Source of the DNA: Desmodesmus armatus
Lineage: Eukaryota > Chlorophyta > Chlorophyceae > Sphaeropleales > Scenedesmaceae
Reading direction: 5' to 3'
Length of the DNA stretch: 64,000 nucleotides
Assembly: GCA_007449985.2 (NCBI GenBank)
Contig: VIIQ02000830.1
Coordinates: forward strand, 62,001-126,000
The notes below the pieces were generated by a model. That model saw only the letters and a list, made by a program, of their open reading frames with translations. It had not been told where the DNA came from and did no database searches. This document shows, piece by piece, positions 1-11,721 of the stretch. The first letter of the stretch is position 1. Every line of letters starts with the position of its first letter. Both the position numbers and the translations under genes were made by a program.

Positions 1-421
1 GGTGACCACTCAGCTGGCTCCTGGAGGTCTGTCATCTCACACCGTACCACCTGCAGCGTGCCATCAGGTGACACGCAACTTGCTCTGGAATCTCAATTAT
101 GCGCACAGTATGGCTTATGACAGTGATGGCTTAGGCTTACCGTTTGTGCAGTGTGCCGCACAGGTTGCGTTGTTTGTCCAGGTTCCAGTCCCAAAGCACT
201 TCAGTCAGGTGATCGGTGCTGCCTGTGTGCAAGGTACGGCACAAACAATGTTTGACTGGCAACCCAGGAATTGCTTAGTACTAGCTGTTGTGTGGCAGAT
301 CTTGGCATGCAGCATGTTGACCTGAGACATGAGACCACAAAGCTGGCCCAGAAGAAGGCAGCTGCTGCCTGCTTGCAAGCAAACGAGCTAGCTCCGCTGG
401 CCACCAAAACTTGCCACTTAC

Positions 422-3400
422 CGCCTGGAGACATCCGCCTGACAATGAACCCCCAGGGGCTGACAAAGGCGTTAATCCGCTCAGTGAACTCTCCATCTTC
501 AAGACCTAGCCCGGTGCGGTACAAGGGGCCAAAGAGGACCTGGTTTGAGCACAAACATATCAGGCAGGTGTCCACATGAGCAGGCTGCAAACTGTGTGTT
601 GAGTCAAAACAGGCTGCCAGTCAGGTAACGTACATAGTCACAACACGGACTAGAAGTAACCGTGCAGCGTGTGCATGGCGCCCCCCATGCACACTGCACG
701 GCACAAACAGGCGCAACGGGTTGAAAGCCACAACACTATCCTGAACACATACGCAAACCTGAAAGCCATGTGTCACTGCCATGCCAGCGCACGCGCGCCC
801 CCCCCCCCCCCCCCCAAACCTGCGCGTGCACCCACCCGCAACCATGCCCACACGTGGCGCGCACACACATGAACCTACATGCAAGAAGGCATGCATGCAT
901 CTCCCAACATAACCCTAGACGAAAAACATTGCGTGCTTGTGCCCTTACACACGTGCATGCTCCTGCACACATTCCAGCTGCCGCAACCCAGATGTGCTAG
1001 CAAGCTCCCTAGTCAGCGGCCTTGCGTGTGGTGCACCTGATCGCACACCCAATCCATTGCCCGCCCTGCTGATCACCTTACTTGCTGATCACCTACTTGC
1101 GCGCACTGCTGACCAGCTGCCTGCAGCCTGCTTGCCCCTTTGTTTTGCGCACTCATGCCTCCCCCTCCCCCCCCCCACCACACACACCCAAGCTGCAAGT
1201 GGCCCACTCTGTCACTCATGCCTCCCCCCCCCCCACACACACACACCCAAGCACACCTCACCTGGCACCACCAGACATGGGTACTGGAGTGCATGGCTGA
1301 CGTGGCAGGCGTGATGTCCTGGACCTGCTGCTGTGTCACCACCAACTGGGTGGGCAGCTCCGCAACCAGGCGGGCCACTTTTACATCACCAGCAGCGCGC
1401 TTGAGGCCGATGTTCTCCACCACCTTGGCAATCCAGGCATACCACTTGCACACCAGGTCTCCAAAGAAGAAGCGCCCTCTGAGCTGGGACAGCACTGCGT
1501 GCAGCGCATGACAGCAGTGCATGCAGACAAACGCTGTGCATACCACAACACGATGTGAGCCCAACACACCCAAGGGCCATGTCGTGACTGTACACCCAAA
1601 GAGAGTTTGTTCTACTGCTGCTATCTGCGCGATAGCCTAGTGATTTCAAGTGATGGGGAAAAAATCGGTAATGCTGCATGGGATGCACAAATAAAACCCA
1701 GACAACAGAATGAGCCTAGCAAAAACAACACGACGCGCAACTGTGCTCACCAGCCAGCATCAGGTAGGCATAGCCATACCGCTCGTGGCCGTAGGCAGCG
1801 GGCATTGTGGCCATGCTGAGCAGGACCAGGTGCGGGCACCCCAGCAGGAACCGCCCTGTGACCCGCTTATTGTCGGCGCGCCCCTTGCGGTCACCGGCTG
1901 CATGGTAGCTGCTGTTGCCACACAGCTTGTCTTGCTTGACGCGGTCGCTGCAGGCGTCCACAAGGTCCATCACACCTCGGACGTGCCTGATGCAAGTACA
2001 GGTCAGCACACAGGCTCAGGGCCACACAGGCTTGTGCGGACCAAGTGGCCTTCCGTCGCATGCAGCTATGCAAGAAGCAGTACTGCAGCCATTGCCGGAT
2101 CTGACAGCACAAAGACGCACGTGTCAACACTCTCGCACATTGCGGTATGATGCGGCAACCATCTCAACAATAATGCACTGCTGGCTGCACAGCAGTGCCC
2201 CACATGGGCGGTCTTGGGCACCCTAGGCCTAGAGACGGCGCATCCCACCTGTCAGGCACCGCCAGGCTGCCTGGAACGCCCTCATATCTGCTCCTGTAGT
2301 TGTTCTGCTGCAGGTCCAACACGTCCAGTTTGAGGTTGCCATCGGCATGGGCGCAGTGCAGGTGTGTGCCCCCACAGCACACAGGGCACTCCTCCTGCTT
2401 GACACCACGGCACCGCTCCAGGTGATGCTGCAGCTCCCGGAACACTGTGTAGCCACTGCTCAAAGCCTCATGGTCAATGCTCCGCACCTGTATGGCAAGG
2501 GGGGGGGGTGCAGCGAGTGCGCCTGTGAGATATCTGTGGTAGTCTCAGGTGCGTCAACCGACAACAAAGCTGTTATAAAACGCTGACCTGTGTTGGACAC
2601 TTGTGCGCGCGTTTGCCGACAGCATCAAGCCATTGAAGGTTCAAGAAAGGTGGTGAAGGGCAGGGCGGGCGACAATGCAAAGCTCAATTCAGCCATGCAG
2701 TTGGTCAACAGACATGGGATGTTCTGGCAGCCCACCTGGTTGTAAACACGGGCACCAACTGCATCCAGAGCCTTGGCACGACTCTCCCACCCTGTCGGGC
2801 GCTGAAGCAGCAGCTCCTGCCGAATGCGGGTGAGCTCGCGCAGCTCCAAGAACGTCTGGTTGTTGGAGTGCAGGCTGTGAGGGTACAGCCTCAACTGCAG
2901 CAAGTCCGCCCATGACTGCCACTTCTCCTTCCCACAGCCGCTGCATATGTAGAGGGCCTTGACAAAATCAAGGCGGCCTGCAGCACATGCATGCAGCAAA
3001 GGAGGGCAGCAACATCATGGAACACAGTCAAACGCAAGGCAGCTGGCTGTGCACACGCGCAGCCACAGGGGTGGGATGGTGAGGTTACCTGCAGCTCAGC
3101 TGCCAAGGATTGCTACAAATCCTGCATCCATTGGCACCGGCTGCCATACGGTTCTCTTTCACCAGCCCAAAGCCTGTCTTCCATACGCACCATAGCCTGT
3201 GATGACGATAAGCTTCTTCTGCTTGTCCTTGTCATATGTAGCGGGAGCCAACGTCCAGCCCCCGCTGCCACAACTGCATGGACCTGGTGGCGTGTTATAG
3301 CACCTCGGGAGGTCCACCCAGTCCTCCTGCTGTGGGTCATACTGCAGCTGAGTGGGCCTCAGCGGCTGCCTGAACCCATTCAGCAGGCCCTCGCGTTCAT

Positions 3401-4157
3401 GGGTGTGCGCCCAGCTGTGCTGCTGCTGGTCGTGTGCTTCACACAGCAGCAGCCCACCCTGCTGGCAGCTGCAGCACCTGACTGTTGCCACTGCTGAACA
3501 GCCTGTATGCTGGCACTGCAGACCTGCTGGCACTGACTGTGCTTTCACCAAGCCTTCCAGCAACTCAGCCACTTGTGCCTGCTTGAGGCCCTCTGGGTCC
3601 TGCTCACGAAGGCGCTCCTCTGCAGGCAGTAAAGATGAAGCAATGGCAACGAAGCACTTAGTGATCGCCTTGGTGTTGAGTGCTGAGAGCGAAGCCAGCA
3701 CTGCTCAGGTGATGCGGCAGCATTGACCACAACACCTACCTCTGTACCCGCTGTCAAGCTCTGCCACCATGCCAACCTCATCTGCAGACAGCTGGTGCAG
3801 GTTTTGCTCAAAGGTGCTGTCAGGGTGTGCACCGTGCTGCTGCTGCTGCTGTTGCTGCGATGGCCCGGGCCTTTGCCCAGCTGCCTGCTGTGGGAGTGTC
3901 GGACCCCTGTGCTCCTGGTGCTGCCGTTCCTGCTGCTGCAACTTCTGTTCTCTGAGTCGAGCCTTGTTGCTGGCCAGCTCCTGCCGCAGCTCTGACTCGA
4001 GGTGCTGGGCATTGGCCTCTGCTGTTGCTTCTGCCTCTGCTGCTGTCCGCTTCTTTCTGACCCGCTTGGGTTTGTCTCCATTAGCTGCTGCACTCTGCGC
4101 TATCTCATCAGCTAGCAAAGTTTCTAGCTCCTCTGTTGTGTAGTCACGCTTTGGCAT
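422..4157 (-). CDS. KDZ-family (Kyakuja-Dileera-Zisupton) transposase, C-terminus unresolved
   Basis: Seven exons with continuous phase: 4157-3740, 3682-3191, 2977-2736, 2487-2249, 1986-1751, 1476-1262, 539-422 (at least 653 aa). Exon 1 is charged and Gln-rich. Exon 2 has a Cys/His cluster (QCQHTGC, RCCSC, LCEAHDQQQH, HTHER) and ends in LIVITGYG. Exon 3 has YICSGCGKEKW and DLLQLRLYPHSL. Exon 4 has CPVC then DGNLKLDVLDL. Exon 5 has CGNSSYHAAGDRKGR, TGRFLLGCPHL and a later YGHERYGYAYLML. Exon 6 has GDLVCKWYAWI and an HSSTHVWWC segment. Exon 7 has YRTGLGLEDGEFTERINAF. This order (Cys cluster, DLL..G.FP, CP.C...DGN.KL, G...C.H, GxGLxDGExxER) is the known layout of KDZ cut-and-paste transposases with an RNase-H-fold core; DGN and the DGExxER acidic residues are presumed catalytic. 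After the GTAAGT donor at 421 no convincing next exon is visible; reading on reaches a stop near 281. An alternative acceptor at 3700 adds six residues to exon 2. Family call is firm; activity is unknown. Confidence 0.88.
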
Positions 4158-4700
4158 TGGCCTGATCTGGACTAGTCGTTGATCTCAACAAGGCTTGCTT
4201 GCTGTGGAGTGGGGACGTTCAGCGTTGAGAGATACCAAGATACTTGAAATCGTTTCTGAGCGATAAATGATGATGCCTGCGGCAGTCTGGGGCTTTCTGG
4301 ACGATAAAATCCCTAAAGGAGGTATGTTGGTTGCGTGTGTGCAACAAGGGATGTAACAACTACGTTGAACGCTGACGTGCAACCTGGACCTGGGACGGGT
4401 TTGCACGCATATGTGCAACAAGGACCCCCGCGCCGTAGGGTCGGAGCAGGCCGGATGGCAGAGGCCGTAGCGTCGTGGACATCAAACTGCTACATGTACG
4501 CAAAGAAGGCACTGCAAATAGACAACGAAGACCAACACAAGACGTATCAGGGATGTAATTCGTTTTCTAGCGCAGACTGTAGCATGGTCGCGGGCAGGCC
4601 GCGTGGTGATGGCGATCTACTGGTTGTGTCGACAAATTGAAGGTCGTTTTCACGTGTCCTTGCAAGAACCTACACTTTACTGCCTTATGTTGCATCAAAA
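4158..4700. other. Upstream region of the KDZ gene
   Basis: No supported coding exon. It lies between the transposase start codon and the GC-rich repeat array and should hold the promoter and 5' leader. I could not find a clear terminal inverted repeat or target-site duplication that would set the end of the transposon. Confidence 0.4.
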
Positions 4701-4711
4701 CATGAAGCTGC

Positions 4712-4883
4712 AAGGCAAGGGGGCTGTCTGCCCCCCTGGACCCCCGCCACCAGTACTGTTGTGCTGCAAGAGAGACAGCAGCACCACACACTTACACTTG
4801 CTGGACCTGTAAGGCAGGGGGGCTGTCTGCCCCCCTGGACCCCCGCCAACAGTACTGTTGTGCTGCAAGAGAGACAGCAGCAC

Positions 4884-4916
<33 letters not shown>

Positions 4917-5460
4917 TGGACCTGTAAGGCAGGGGGGCTGTCTGCCCCCCTGGACCCCCGCCACCAGTACTGTTGTGCTGCAAGAGAGACAGCAGCACCA
5001 CACACATACACTTGCTGGACCTGTAAGGCAGGGGGGCTGTCTGCCCCCTGGACCCCCGCCAACAGTACTGTTGTGCTGCAAGAGAGACAGCAACACCACC
5101 CACATACACTTGCTGGACCTGTAAGGCAGGGGGGCTGTCTGCCCCCCTGGACCCCCGCCGGCATTGACTATAGTGCAGCAACACTTCGAAGTGATCGCGG
5201 GGGGCAAGGGGGGCGGCTAGCCCCCCTGCCTTGCAGGACCAGCAAGTGCCTGAATGAATGTTGTGCAGCAAGACAGGCAGTAATCGCGGGGGGCAAGGGG
5301 GGCGGCTAGCCCCCCTGCCTTACAGGTCCAGCAAGTGTATGTGTGTGGTGCTGCTCTCTCTTGCCAAGAGTGCAGCAGTGCAGCACAACAGTACCGGTGG
5401 CGGGGGTCCAGGGGGGCAGACAGCCCCCCTGCCTTACAAGTCCAGCAAGTGTATGTGTGG
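4712..5460. repeat. GC-rich ~100-bp tandem array with an orientation flip
   Basis: Five direct units begin near 4712, 4813, 4927, 5027 and 5127 (spacing 100, 114, 100, 100). Each carries GGGGGGCTGTCTGCCCCCC, a self-complementary hairpin, then GGACCCCCGCC, CAGTACTGTTGTGCTGC, AGAGAGACAGCAGCACC and CTTGCTGGACCTGTAAGG. The unit at 4813-4926 is longer because of a (CA)n run at about 4884-4910. From about 5195 the same sequence runs on the other strand (units near 5200-5255, 5288-5340 and 5398-5455), two of them with a variant hairpin GGGGGGCGGCTAGCCCCCC. The head-to-head layout beside the transposase could be subterminal repeats of the element or an independent minisatellite. Confidence 0.85.
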
Positions 5461-5935
5461 ACATAGGGAGTGCCAGCTGTGTTATGCACCAAGCACATGA
5501 CAAGAGCAGATGATGCATGCTCAGCGGAAGATAGCGACCTGCTCCCTGAGCAGCACTTTGCCTCTGGTGGAGGGTCCCAATGCTGGCAGTTGACATAAAG
5601 TTACGTAGGGCCACGGAAACTGGGCTGCCTGCCCCTTACTTCGACGGGTACGCGGACGGAAGGGAGCCCTGCTTTCGGAAGTGGCCCCGCTCCTAGCAGC
5701 AATCCAGTCTTGTCATTCCCACCAAACCGCAGGGTATAGAGTGACAATGGTCTTGCTTGCCAGCAGGAGTACTTGCCAGCGGCGTGTCATGACACGAAGA
5801 ACCTGACATGAACCATGTCACATGAGAGCAAGTGAGGCACCTCACGCACTTCATGCACCATCCTCAGCAGCAGCAGATCTGTTATCCTCTGACCGCCATC
5901 CTCAACTCGCTGTCTGCTGTGATTCTGGCTCTGAG

Positions 5936-7654
5936 ATGGGTTTTCACGCCTTATATCAGGAGGCTGCAGCCTCCCTGCTGCAGCTGCCAGACTCCTGTCT
6001 AGTGGCAGTGCTTCGCTGCTGTGCTGATGACCACCGCAGCGTGTACAGCGCAGCCAGAGCCCACAGCAGGCTGCACCAGGCAGCAGTAATTGCGCTCACC
6101 AGCATCACCACCTCTGTCAACCAGCAGCAGGTGTACAGCCTGACAGAGGTGTACCTACCCTCTTGTGGCCAGCACATTGACAGCATCAGCCTAAAGGGTG
6201 AAGGGTGGAGTGATGAGGCACCCGCAGTCACCATACAGCAGCTGCCACCGAACCTCACCAGGCTCAGCAGCCTGAAACTTAGGAATATGGTCGTGCTGCT
6301 GCGACCTGGGAGTGGCTCTCAGGGTGTGCTGGGCGCTGCTGCGGTCCCTCCCCTCAAGCAGCTGCGGCTCGAAAAGTGCACGCTGCTTGATGGGGAGCAG
6401 GGGCTGGCAGCAGCGCTGGCCCTGCTGCCTTGTCTGGAGCATCTCAGCATGATGGAGATGTGGGACACCAGAGACCACAGGGTTGATTTCCCACTGCATG
6501 TTGTCATACCGGGGCTGCAGCAGTTGACATACCTTGAGCTTGAAGTAGGGGACCTGTCAGAGTACAACAATGACGTGCTTGATGATGATGTTGATGCCGT
6601 TGATGCTGCTGGCGCTGTTGATGCTGTCCTGCAGCACCTGACAGCATTGACCCGGTTAGTCGACGTGCGTCTGACGCCATACGGCTGCAGCATGACTGCT
6701 AGCATGCTGTCCGGCGCACAGAACCTCACCCGATTGGACCTCAGGCGCCATGGGCGGTACTCATTTGAGCCAGCTGCCCTGGCAGGCAGGACCCTGCTGC
6801 AGCACCTGAACATATGCCTACGTCCAGGGGGTACAGCAGGCACAGCACAGCTGCTGCACCAGCTGCAGCAGCTGCAGCAGCTGACGTGCTTGATACTATT
6901 TGATGACTCCCGTCTCGCAGAGGTGTCAACCCCAGCAGCAGCCTACTCGGCCCTCACAGCCAGCAGCAAGCTGCAGCTTTTGGATGTCAGCTATTGGGGA
7001 TTGCCAGCAGATGTGTGGCAGCATGTGTTCCTTGCTGGCAGGCAGCTGCCGTACCTGCAGACACTGCGGATCGCAAATTGGAGTTCCCCTGCAGCAGCCC
7101 CTGAAGGCACGCGCCTCGTCAGTTGCTGTCCTGGGCTGCAGACCCTTGAAATGCTGCGCTTGCAGTACAGCCCATCACTGCTGGCCCCACTGCAAGGGCT
7201 GGGCAGCTTGACCGCACTGAGCCTGAAAGAGTCGTCAGATGGGTTGGAGGGGGTGGGTCAGCTGGTGGGGCTGCGGCGGCTGGAGGTGACTGCACCTCCT
7301 GATGTCTTTGACGTCCTGGCGCAGCTGCGGCAGTTGACGTATCTTAGCTATTGGGTGAGCATACCCGGTGGCACAGCGCGCCAAACATATCAGAGCAAGG
7401 TGGGTGGTTTGATGTCAGTGACACGTTCATGCAACATGCAGCCAACACATTGGATGGTTTGTGAAGGGTGTGTTTCTGCATTGTGTTTGATCAGGCGTGC
7501 ATTCCAGCCGCTTGCTTGTGGGGTTGTGCTGGCATTGGCAGCACTGACGTTATACTGGCCATTACATCAGTTTTGCCACCCACATGATTGCTGCACCACT
7601 GCTCTCAGCTGAGTGTGTGTCAGAGTTTATGCTAACCGCTGATGTCGCCCCACC

Positions 7655-7698
<44 letters not shown>

Positions 7699-7826
7699 GT
7701 GTGGTGATGTGTGCAATTATGCAGGCACCTGGTGATGAGCCCGTGTGGCGCCAACTGCTGCTGCGTTACCTCAACGACAGTGACCCTCAGGTGGCACAGC
7801 GGGCAGCAGAAGCCCTGGCAGAGTGA
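5936..7826 (+). CDS. LRR1: F-box-like / leucine-rich-repeat protein, intact
   Basis: Two exons, 5936-7399 (AAG|GTGGGT donor) and 7725-7826, phase 0, 521 aa. I chose ATG 5936 because the paralogs start about 15 residues before the shared LLQLP motif; an in-frame ATG at 5822 would add 38 residues. The N-terminus (SLLQLPDSCLVAVLRCCADD, then SAARAHSRLHQAA) looks like a short divergent F-box helix set. The body is about a dozen irregular LRRs (LPPNLTRLSSLKLRNM, LLPCLEHLSMMEMWD, LQHLTALTRLVDVRL, LVGLRRLEVTAPP). An Asp/Val/Ala insert (DVLDDDVDAVDAAGAVDAV) sits mid-body. Exon 2 encodes only the conserved tail APGDEPVWRQLLLRYLNDSD... ending ALAE. A substrate-receptor role in a ubiquitin ligase is inference from architecture. 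Closest paralog in the window is LRR5 on the opposite strand. Confidence 0.85.
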
Positions 7827-9413
7827 CAGGCAGAGGCGTAGCCTCTGTGATAGAGGTAAGCTGCAGCATCTGCATGTTAGTGGAGATGTTGGCAGGTGAT
7901 TGTAGCTGCATTCCAGGGTGGTGGTGTGTCTCCATGTGGCATCACCCTGACGCTTTGTGTTGAGGCTCTACATAGACCCTGTTCAACCCAGCAGGCTTGG
8001 TGGGGGCGTAAGGGCTGTTGCTCGAAGCAGCTGGGCATGTGTTGGCTTGCTGTTGCCCTGCTGTGATGGTGTTTTATCTCCATGCATTATCTTTATTGAC
8101 GTCCCTTTCTGTGCCTGGCTCCTTGCGTTCTCACTGTGCTGCCCTCCTGTACTTGTATGGTGTACAGGCCCCTGGTGACCAGCGCGTGTGGCTCCCAGTG
8201 ATGAGGCGAATCCGCAGTACTACTGTTGTGATCACAGCGTCCTTGAGATGCCACAGCATGTGGCTGTGGCGCTGGCGGGGAGCGACAGTCACAGCAGCTA
8301 GGTATGCAGCACTTAGGGACTGCAGTGACTGCAGCAGCACACGGCCCTTCCCTACAGCAGCAGCAGCAGCAGCAGCCTGCAGGGCCAGTGGTGCAGAATG
8401 AGCAAGCAAGCAGATTGAGTTGTGCAGGGCATGGAGTGCACAGCAGGCACACTGCCAGGTTGGAGGTCAAGGTCTGTGTTGCACCTGTAACATTTGTGAT
8501 GTGGGGTTGGCAGGGTAGCCCAGGGATGGGATGGGATTGGCTGGGAGAGGAAGGTGTCGAATTGCAGCCTGCTGGGAGGCACTGGGTCGCACGGGGAGTG
8601 GTGGTTTGGTACAGTGCAGTACAGTTGAGGCAAGCGCGGGGTCGAACGGGGCAAATGACGGGTCCCTAAGCCTAAGACCGGCATCACTACCTCCTCCAAT
8701 ACACCCACAGCCTCTCAGGCTTGATCTCTTGGTCTCACATCAGCCTGATGTACAAGCTGGCACTGCCAGCCTGGCAGTCATAGCTGGATCGACACCTTGT
8801 CCACAAAGCAGGTTGATCATGTGGATTCAACCAAACGTGATTAGTGATCCAGTCGTACAATGCCTACCTTACCCCTCTCCCAGTTCAACTGGGCCAGTTG
8901 CCAACCAGGTCAGGCATCCTGGTGGGCTGTTCCTGACGCTCGCTGCGCGGTGGTGGTGCTGCTTGCAGGTAATCCTACTAGGCTTGATGGGATGGTCTGG
9001 ACGCCTTCTATTGTACTGTGAGGTTGCTTTGTTAGGCTTTCGTTGCCTGGGGTGGCGGTGGGGGACCCAGTGCTAGTTACATTGTGTTCTGTGTTCCCAT
9101 CTTTGTGTGTTCCCAGTGTCTCCACAGGAAATCTTGCTACCTCCCCGGTTCCGGGCACTGTCTCACAGGTCAGCATTTGAATTAGATGATCTCATGACTG
9201 ACTTGAGCACAAACCCTGTGCCTCGCCCTTCGATCTCCTGGGACCGTTTTACTATTCCATCTTGATAACGAAAGATTTGTCTCGAGTTTGTTGCTGTTTG
9301 GAACCCGTAGCGCCTCTGCTGAGATCAAAGATTTTGGTTGCTGTTCTGTCTTGGTCGTCGTTCCACACACACATCTCTTGATCGCTTTCAGTTTGGTGTG
9401 TTATCCCGTTTTC
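7827..9413 (+). other. LRR1 3' region and LRR1-LRR2 spacer
   Basis: A GTAAGC donor at 7856, 29 nt after the LRR1 stop, suggests a 3'-UTR intron. The stretch 8190-8780 is homologous in inverted orientation to the 3' flank of LRR4 (about 34,780-35,400) and weakly to that of LRR5 (38,380-38,640), so it moves with the gene family. Just before the LRR2 start, ATCGCTTTC.GTTTGGTGT (9381-9400) recurs upstream of LRR3. No independent gene is supported. Confidence 0.5.
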
Positions 9414-11495
9414 ATGGCGAACAGAAGCACAGCACTACCCCTGCTGCAGCTGCCAGGCCCCTGTCTGGTAGCAGTGCTGCGCTGCTGTGCTGATGACCAC
9501 CGCAGCGTGTGCAGCGCTGCCAGGGCCCACAGCAGGCTGCACCAAGCAGCAGCAATGGCACTGAGCAGCATACATTTGCAGCTGGAAGATTCAGACAATC
9601 CAGGCGACCAGCAGCGGTTGGACAACCTGGTAGATCTGTACCTCCCCTCGCATGGCCAGCACGTTGACAGCATCAGCTTAGAGGGTTATCCGTTCTCCGT
9701 TAGTCAGCTGCCACCGAACCTCACTATGCTCAGCAGTCTGGTAGTCAAGCTTCTGCATGTGCAGCTGCAGCCTAGTGACAGGTCCCGGGGTGTGCTGGGC
9801 GCTCTTGCTGCCCCTCCTGTCATGAAGCTGCGGCTGCACAGCTGCACGCTTGACGTTGGGGAGGAGGGGCTGGAAGCAGTGCTGGGCCTACTGCCTGGGT
9901 TGGAGCACCTCGCTATCACACACTGCCATGAGGCCGGCCACACAGGCAATTTGCACATTCCGCTGGGTGCTGTTGTGCCACGGCTGTCAAAGCTGACATA
10001 CCTCCAGCTTGCACCAGCACGGGACCAGGCAGACAAGCGCGCTGCTGTCCTGCAGCACCTGACAGCACTGACGCGCCTAGTCGACCTGCAGCTGTTGTTT
10101 GTGGGGAGCTGCAGCATCACCGCCAGTATGTTGTCGGGTGCACAGCACCTCACACGCTTGGAGCTGATGGGGGACAGGGACACGGTTGTATCTGTAGAGC
10201 CAGCCGCCCTGGCAGGCAAAACCATACTGCAGCACCTGGAGCTGTGCCAGCCACCTGGTGGTGCAGCAGGCACAGCACAGCTGCTGTGCGAGCTGCAGCA
10301 GCTACAGCAGCTGACGTTTTTGGCAGCGGACAGCTTGCAGCATACAGAGGCAGGGCCCCAAGCAGCAGCCTACTCGGCCCTCACAGCCAGCAGCAACTTG
10401 CAGTGTCTGGATCTCAGCAAGTGCACTTTGCCGGCGGGAGCGTGGCAGCACATGTTCCCTGCTGGCAAGCAGCTGCCACACTTGCAAGTCCTGTTTATCG
10501 ACGGGGTCCGCCACCCTTCAGGCCCTGCAGCAGCCCCAGAAGGCACCTGCCTTGTCAGCTGCTGCCCCGGCCTGCAGGTCCTGGACATGCGGGGCTTGCA
10601 GCACAGCAGGGGGCTGATGGCTGCACTGCAGGGGCTTAGCAAATTGTCCTTACTGCGGCTGAAGCCTGATGCTGGGTCATCAGAGGGGTTGGAGGGGGTG
10701 GCTCAGTTGACAGGGCTGCTGCAGCTGGAGGTGCGGGAGCCCCCTGGTACCCCAGAGGGGCTGCTGCTGCAGCTGACACAGCTGCGGAAGCTCACTTCTC
10801 TCAATTACTCAACCTGGCCCGCTGGCCAGGGCTTGCCACGCAGCCATTACTTTGCGGAGGTGAGCAGTGGTGTTCAAGTTGGTGTGCCCTGCTTGTGCTG
10901 GGCGTGTGTGTGCATGGTTGCCTGACTGGTTGGCCATCAGGCCCGCAGGATAGGCTGGCTGCTTGCCACCTGACCTACCTTCATTCTGCTGTGCAGCAGA
11001 GCTGCGTATGTTTTGATCAGCCGTTGCATAGCTGCTTGTTTTAGGCCGACAAACATCATCTACATCTGTGCAGGCATACAGTTGTGGTGCGGTGAGGTCC
11101 CATGAGCGCCTCCTGCATCAGCTTGTGCTGAGGGGCCAGCACTTGTGCTGAGTGCTGCACACTCACTGGTTGGGTTGAGCTTGTAACCATGTGTACCCCC
11201 TTCACTGCTCACCCCCCAACGGCCGAGGAATAACAAGTGTGTGCATGTCACCTAGCTACTGTCTTCTGCCAATGGGCCGGTGTGCACATTGTGGTTGTCA
11301 CCTTGCTGTACTGCTGATGTGCATAGAACTGATGTCACCTGGCTGTATTGCTGTTGCCACTGTGCTGTTGTGCAGAGCACTGAGGCTGGCGAGCCTGTGT
11401 GGAAGCAGGTGCTGTGGCACCACCTCGGCCACAATAACCCTGATTTGGCAGAGCAGGCAGCTGCTGCACTGCAGGCAGAACTACTGGACTTCTGA
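9414..11495 (+). CDS. LRR2: F-box-like / leucine-rich-repeat protein, intact
   Basis: Two exons, 9414-10859 (GAG|GTGAGC donor) and 11376-11495, phase 0, 521 aa. ATG 9414 opens MANRSTALPLLQLPGPCLV, matching LRR3 (MATNDIVLPLLQLPGPCL); exon 1 is exactly 1446 nt in both. After the F-box-like start come LRRs (LPPNLTMLSSLVVKLLHVQL, LLPGLEHLAITHC, LQHLTALTRLVDLQLLFV, ITASMLSGAQHLTRLELM). Exon 2 is the family tail STEAGEPVWKQVLWHHLGHN... ending AELLDF, a few residues longer than in LRR1. No frameshift or internal stop. Unlike LRR1, LRR4, LRR5 and LRR6, no GTAA donor follows the stop closely. Function beyond protein-protein interaction is not shown. Confidence 0.85.
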
Positions 11496-11721
11496 CAGCC
11501 TTCCAAGGGGTGGCGCAGCAGGCGGCTGCCCCCAGTGCTGGGGGTACTGACAGCTAGGAGGGTGGTGCAGCAGCTTGTTGCTGCATCAGCATGGTGGTGT
11601 GGATGGTAATGGTGATGTTTTCCCAGCTGCAAGCTGCGTTTTAGTGATTGGCGTCACATCTGCCATGCTGTATGCTGTGACATGTGTGTCCCGCTCCTGT
11701 GTGGTGTGATGGGAAGCCATA

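Noticed and set aside
2625..2735. Extension of KDZ exon 3 past 2736 requiring a frameshift
   Set aside because: A good CAG|GTGGGC donor at 2736/2735 gives a phase-0 join to the next exon, so no frameshift is needed.
4884..4910. (CA)n run as a separate element
   Set aside because: It is slippage inside one unit of the GC-rich array.
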